From contig JAFTJI010000226.1 in the NCBI GenBank assembly GCA_017456495.1, forward strand, positions 1 through 38,322: a DNA stretch of 38,322 nt. Direction: 5' to 3'. The position numbers and the translations under genes were made by a program. The DNA comes from Lentisphaeria bacterium. Its GTDB lineage: Bacteria > Verrucomicrobiota > Lentisphaeria > Victivallales > UBA1829. The notes beneath the pieces are model-generated. The model did not search any database and was not told the DNA's origin. It worked only from the letters and a program-made list of their open reading frames with translations. Positions 35,522-38,322 of the stretch are shown piece after piece (positions within the stretch are counted from its first letter, which is position 1; every line of letters begins with the position of its first letter).

Positions 35522-35549
35522 TTGCATTTTTCAAAGAGTATGCTATATT
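35522..35549 (+). promoter_or_regulatory. Promoter of tRNA-Glu(UUC)
   Basis: TTGCAT (35522-35527), 16-bp spacer, TATATT (35544-35549), 21 bp before the mature tRNA start. Confidence 0.55.
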
Positions 35550-35570
35550 AATGGCATACCGATAAACGAT

Positions 35571-35646
35571 GTCCCCATCGTCTAGAGGCCTAGGACACCA
35601 GGTTTTCATCCTGGTAACCGGGGTTCGAATCCCCGTGGGGACGCCA
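35571..35646 (+). tRNA. tRNA-Glu (anticodon UUC)
   Basis: 76-nt cloverleaf with encoded CCA. Acceptor GTCCCCA/TGGGGAC, anticodon stem CCAGG/CCTGG around loop TTTTCAT, T-arm CGGGG TTCGAAT CCCCG. Confidence 0.97.
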
Positions 35647-35656
35647 CTTGGCTTTC

Positions 35657-35688
35657 AAAGATCACCTGAACGGTGATCTTTTTTTTGA
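35657..35688 (+). terminator. Intrinsic terminator between the two tRNA-Glu genes
   Basis: Stem AAAGATCACC / GGTGATCTTT with 5-nt loop (35657-35666 and 35672-35681) followed by a run of eight or more Ts. Confidence 0.85.
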
Positions 35689-35700
35689 TTGGATTTCCGG

Positions 35701-35776
35701 GTCCCCATCGTCTAGAGGCCCAGGACACCAGGTTCTCATCCTGGTAACACGGGTTCGAATCCCGTTGGGGATGCCA
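35701..35776 (+). tRNA. tRNA-Glu (anticodon CUC)
   Basis: 76-nt cloverleaf with encoded CCA, very similar to the UUC gene. The acceptor ends with a G1:U72 wobble; anticodon loop TTCTCAT; T-arm ACGGG TTCGAAT CCCGT. No promoter is visible in the short gap after the preceding terminator. Confidence 0.95.
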
Positions 35777-36075
35777 TTTTTTGCCCAAATTTTGGGCAAA
35801 AAACATGACGCCTGAAAAGGCTTCGCTTCATGACACCGAAGGTGCGCTTCATGGCACAACGTGCCGCTTCATACGCCGACAGGCGTGCTTCATAAACCGC
35901 CTTTTCAGATGAAGCAGCTGCATTTTCATTCCGCTATGAAGCATTTTCCGCTTCACTCCAAATATGAAGCACTTCGCTTACGCTCCTATATCGCCCCGCC
36001 AAATTTTCTCACTCAATCAAAAAACATTTGCGCAAAAAAAATCCCGCAGGGATTTCTCCTTGCGGGTGTGTAATC
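35777..36075. repeat. Punctuated-hairpin repeat element downstream of tRNA-Glu
   Basis: Non-coding. It starts with an AT-rich near-perfect palindrome (about 35777-35803). Next comes a segment closed by a 10-bp perfect stem (35812-35821 with 35899-35908), inside which GCTTCAT recurs four times at 20-21-bp spacing (35825, 35846, 35866, 35887). Small hairpins (CACC/GGTG, GGCAC/GTGCC, ACGCC/GGCGT) lie between them. Inverted copies ATGAAGC follow at 35909, 35936 and 35964. The right end carries a minus-strand terminator-like hairpin (CCCGCA/TGCGGG, 36043-36066, with an A-run at 36034-36041). A BIME/REP- or MITE-type element is likely. From 36076 to about 36255 I see nothing recognisable. Confidence 0.6.
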
Positions 36076-36288
36076 TTTCGACATTTCATTTACTTTGCTC
36101 AACGGGGATTCAACGGTGGATCTGTTCCTGCATTTTCAAAGCTGTCAGCGGCGTGCATTATCATGAACATACTCACATACAATGTACTCACAGCCACCCT
36201 CATACGCCTGATATCCACCACAATCACGCACATTGATTTTTTCAGCCGCCGAATGAGTCCGGAAATAACACAGACTCCCGGACTTGAT

Positions 36289-36316
36289 TTGAAAAATCTG
36301 ATATCTGTGTTATATT
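36289..36316 (+). promoter_or_regulatory. Promoter of the MATE gene with upstream inverted repeat
   Basis: TTGAAA (36289-36294), 16-bp spacer, TATATT (36311-36316). The perfect 7-bp inverted repeat AGTCCGG/CCGGACT (36256-36262 and 36278-36284) ends 4 bp before the -35 and could be an operator. Confidence 0.55.
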
Positions 36317-36322
36317 ACCTCA

Positions 36323-36470
36323 ACGTTCATCGGAGGTAGTGCGGAACGTAAACTGCAAAACCGGATAAGATGCTGCGACAGGATTGCTTCGGAGTTTTAT
36401 CTCACGTATGAGATAATGGATAAGGGGCGATATCTGTTTCAGAATCTTGTCCGGTTTTTTGTTTGAAAGG
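36323..36470 (+). ncRNA. Structured leader of the MATE gene, candidate cis-regulatory RNA
   Basis: Predicted 5' leader of about 155 nt. It contains a 6-bp hairpin (36323-36328 with 36344-36349), then a long 15-bp stem with one G:U (36357-36371 with 36444-36458) ending in a T-run (to 36460), 12-18 bp before the AAAGGA site and ATG. The 72-nt interior holds a perfect 8-bp hairpin (36397-36404/36409-36416, loop CGTA) and unpaired purine-rich segments. A terminator-like stem just before a gene, with an elaborate interior, suggests a riboswitch-type or attenuator element. No known riboswitch consensus was recognised. Confidence 0.4.
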
Positions 36471-36478
36471 AAACGGAA

Positions 36479-37783
36479 ATGACAAAAGATACCAATTTAT
36501 TCTGGAAATATGTACTTCCTTCTATCATAGGAATGCTTATTTGCGGTTCTTATTCTATTGTTGACACGGTCTTTATTGGACTGTCGGGCGGGAAAAATGC
36601 GTTGGCAGCAGCTTCTATCACCTGGCCCGTAGTGATGCTGCTTCAGGCATCCGGCTCTCTGGTTGGTGCCGGCGGTGCTGTGCTGATCTCTCAAAGTACC
36701 GGAGCCGGTGATGCTGACCGTGCCCGGAAGTTATTCAATCAGGTTCTTCTGCTTGCAGTCGGTTCGGGCATTGTTCTGACGTTGATCACATTTCCGTTTT
36801 TAGAAAAAATATTGCTTGCCCTTGGAGCAACACCGGAAATCATGCCGGTCTCCCTGCGTTACGCCCAATATATTGTCGGCGGACTGCTGCTGAGTATCTT
36901 TATGACCATGGGCTTGGAAATAATCCGGAACGATGGACACCCGACTTTGTCAATGGCGATCATGGTTTGCGGACTTCTGGTAAATATTGCGCTCGACTGG
37001 GTGTTTGTGTTCATTCTGAAACAGGGGGCTGTCGGAGCTGCGATCGCAACTGTCATAAGTATGGGAATTGCATCTGCTGCAGAATTCTTCTATTTTATTT
37101 CCCCTCTGACAAAGCTGCGTTATACTTCCGGCATGCTCCGTCCGCAATGGCAGGAAATCAAAGAGATCACCATAACCGGGATCCCGATTTTCGGCAATAT
37201 GCTGTCTATCATTGCCATGCTTTATATGCACAATGCGCAAAGTCTGCGTTACGGCGGAGTGGATGGCTTGGCAGCATATACTGTTATCTCCGCCTTGGAA
37301 TCGCTGGGATCCTTGCTGATGACAGGCATTGCCTGTGGTATTCAGCCTCTGACGGCACAGATGTACGGTGCAGGAAAATTCAAACGTCAGAACCGTTTCG
37401 GAAATTACGCTTATTACCTTTCATTTTTATCTGGAATCGGTCTGATGCTTTTTTCATTTGCCATGCACAAAGTGATGCCAACCTGGATGGGCTTAACAGA
37501 AGGTACAGCGCAAAAACTGGCAATGACCGGGATTATTCTTTCCGCTCCTGCATTTCTTTTTCTGGGAGTCGTCCGAGTTGCGGCATTTTATTACCAATCC
37601 ACAGGAAATATCGGTAAATCATCCTGGTTGATCTACGGAGATTCTTTTATTGCTTTACCGCTTTGCATTTACATTCTGCCCTGTTTTATTGGCATAAACG
37701 GCGTATGGCTTGCCATGCCTGTTTCCAGGATCCTCCTGATGGGACTTCTGATATATTTCTGGTTTGGCCCCAAAGGGAAATAA
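36479..37783 (+). CDS. MATE-family multidrug/cation efflux transporter
   Basis: 434-aa inner-membrane antiporter with about 12 transmembrane helices in the duplicated MATE layout. The N-terminal half carries YSIVDTVFIGLSGGKNALAAASITWPV and VGAGGAVLISQSTGAGD, typical of the NorM/DinF superfamily. The second half begins near 225 (ITGIPIFGNMLSIIAMLYMHN). Export substrate unknown; coupling to Na+ or H+ is the family rule. The ATG is preceded by AAAGGA. It is a single gene behind a promoter and structured leader, hence probably ligand- or stress-controlled. Confidence 0.9.
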   Translation: MTKDTNLFWKYVLPSIIGMLICGSYSIVDTVFIGLSGGKNALAAASITWPVVMLLQASGSLVGAGGAVLISQSTGAGDADRARKLFNQVLLLAVGSGIVLTLITFPFLEKILLALGATPEIMPVSLRYAQYIVGGLLLSIFMTMGLEIIRNDGHPTLSMAIMVCGLLVNIALDWVFVFILKQGAVGAAIATVISMGIASAAEFFYFISPLTKLRYTSGMLRPQWQEIKEITITGIPIFGNMLSIIAMLYMHNAQSLRYGGVDGLAAYTVISALESLGSLLMTGIACGIQPLTAQMYGAGKFKRQNRFGNYAYYLSFLSGIGLMLFSFAMHKVMPTWMGLTEGTAQKLAMTGIILSAPAFLFLGVVRVAAFYYQSTGNIGKSSWLIYGDSFIALPLCIYILPCFIGINGVWLAMPVSRILLMGLLIYFWFGPKGK

Positions 37784-37967
37784 TCTCTTTTGGATTATTT
37801 TTCCTTATGATTTGTTAACATGCAACATTTTGAAAGATGTTTACGTGAGACAGTAATGATCTGAATTTCACGTCAATTTTCTTCAGACAACGGGAGGGTA
37901 TTGTAGTTGATACAAGCATTGATCTAAAAAAAACGCATGAAAAACGATTTTTTTTTTACGAATTGAC

Positions 37968-37996
37968 TTGACAAATGCACAAAGATGCTATATATT
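37968..37996 (+). promoter_or_regulatory. Consensus promoter of the initiator tRNA
   Basis: Perfect TTGACA (37968-37973), 17-bp spacer, TATATT (37991-37996), 40 bp before the mature tRNA. Between the MATE stop and this promoter (37784-37967) I see only an inverted repeat ACGTGA/TCACGT near 37842-37875. Confidence 0.85.
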
Positions 37997-38035
37997 ACGT
38001 AATATTGAACGAATTGAGTAATTGATTCGAATTAT

Positions 38036-38110
38036 TGCGGGGTAGAGCAGTGGTAGCTTGTCAGGCTCATAACCTGAAGGTCGTTGGTTCAATTCCAACC
38101 CCCGCTACCA
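38036..38110 (+). tRNA. Initiator tRNA-Met (anticodon CAU)
   Basis: Cloverleaf with encoded CCA. Pairs 2-7 form GCGGGG/CCCCGC. Position 1 (T) faces T72, so the first pair is absent, a mark of initiator tRNA. The anticodon stem is TCAGG/CCTGA around CTCATAA, so the usual three G:C pairs are reduced to two plus A29:U41, a known variant. T-arm GTTGG TTCAATT CCAAC. Confidence 0.92.
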
Positions 38111-38120
38111 AATGAATTTC

Positions 38121-38146
38121 AGCCAGTCAACCGACTGGCTTTTTTT
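38121..38146 (+). terminator. Intrinsic terminator after initiator tRNA
   Basis: Perfect 8-bp stem AGCCAGTC/GACTGGCT with loop AACC (38121-38140) followed by seven Ts. The last 176 bases of the window hold nothing I can recognise. Confidence 0.92.
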
Positions 38147-38322
38147 GTGCCGTAAAAGTGCTTACCACAAAGGACTTTGCAAAACTTTGAAATTCTATCC
38201 GTCCCTGTCAAACGGGCAAAAACGCCTCAAAAACCTCTCTTTCTCTCTGTTTTTCTCTGGGACTGCGTGCCATGTCCTTCGGAGATAAAGTTTGTGTAAA
38301 TCGTTGAACAACACTGAATAAC

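Noticed and set aside
35825..35893. Regularly spaced GCTTCAT repeats suggestive of a CRISPR array
   Set aside because: Repeat unit is only 7 bp, the intervals are palindromic, and there are no cas genes.
35964..36236. 90-aa His-rich frame (tail VHYHEHTHIQCTHSHPHTPDIHHNHAH) resembling a metal-binding peptide
   Set aside because: It begins inside the repeat element, lacks an SD, and the His-rich tail comes from a CA-rich DNA stretch; coding is not supported.
36316..36349. H-type pseudoknot (TACCTC/GAGGTA interleaved with ACGTTC/GAACGT) before the MATE gene
   Set aside because: Its first strand overlaps the predicted -10 box, so it would not be transcribed from the promoter I see; it would be revived if transcription starts further upstream.

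Overview
The window most likely comes from a Lentisphaerota (Victivallales-type) bacterium. This is inferred from gene content, not from a database match. Typical signs are a lone pseudopilin-like gene of the FTLIELLV / FGDGHV type beside secreted glycan-degrading enzymes, a GH123-like enzyme, a DUF4838 enzyme and a Tad-type secretion cluster carrying FHA domains. All protein genes up to about 32.3 kb, apart from one possible 41-aa ORF, lie on the minus strand. The genes after that lie on the plus strand, with a divergent promoter region at 32.28-32.53 kb.

Layout on the minus strand, given in window order (transcription runs the other way):
(1) 0-8.3 kb: a secreted esterase, a small membrane protein, then a glycan block read as regulator (GntR/LacI fusion), pseudopilin-like protein, GH123-like enzyme and secreted metallophosphoesterase.
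(2) 8.4-19.7 kb: a long tight gene run read as M20 amidohydrolase, RluB/RsuA-type pseudouridine synthase, 6-phosphofructokinase, TPR-like protein, Na/Pi cotransporter-PhoU protein, Nudix hydrolase, GH30 glycosidase and DUF4838 glycosidase, ending in a strong terminator.
(3) 19.8-23.2 kb: an AraC regulator, an MFS transporter and a C45-type acyltransferase/peptidase.
(4) 23.4-32.3 kb: a Tad module read as cpaB, FHA-cpaF, tadB, tadC, DUF192, FHA protein, PEGA lipoprotein, membrane protein and rsmG.

The plus strand carries a tiny zinc-ribbon/acidic protein, pyridoxal kinase, galactokinase and an isochorismatase-family hydrolase. It then has tRNA-Glu(UUC), tRNA-Glu(CUC), a repeat-rich non-coding stretch, a MATE exporter behind a structured leader, and an initiator tRNA-Met with its own promoter and terminator.

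The most unusual features are non-coding. The MATE leader could fold into a long terminator-like stem enclosing a perfect hairpin. Two elements built from small palindromes punctuated by a TGAAG/CTTCA word occur in the window; one follows tRNA-Glu, and the other lies in frame inside the pseudopilin gene, where it separates two copies of the prepilin cleavage motif. There is also an inverted-repeat element at 1963-2145, and several operator-like repeats sit exactly on promoters. I see no CRISPR array, transposase, rRNA, phage module or recognised defence system.
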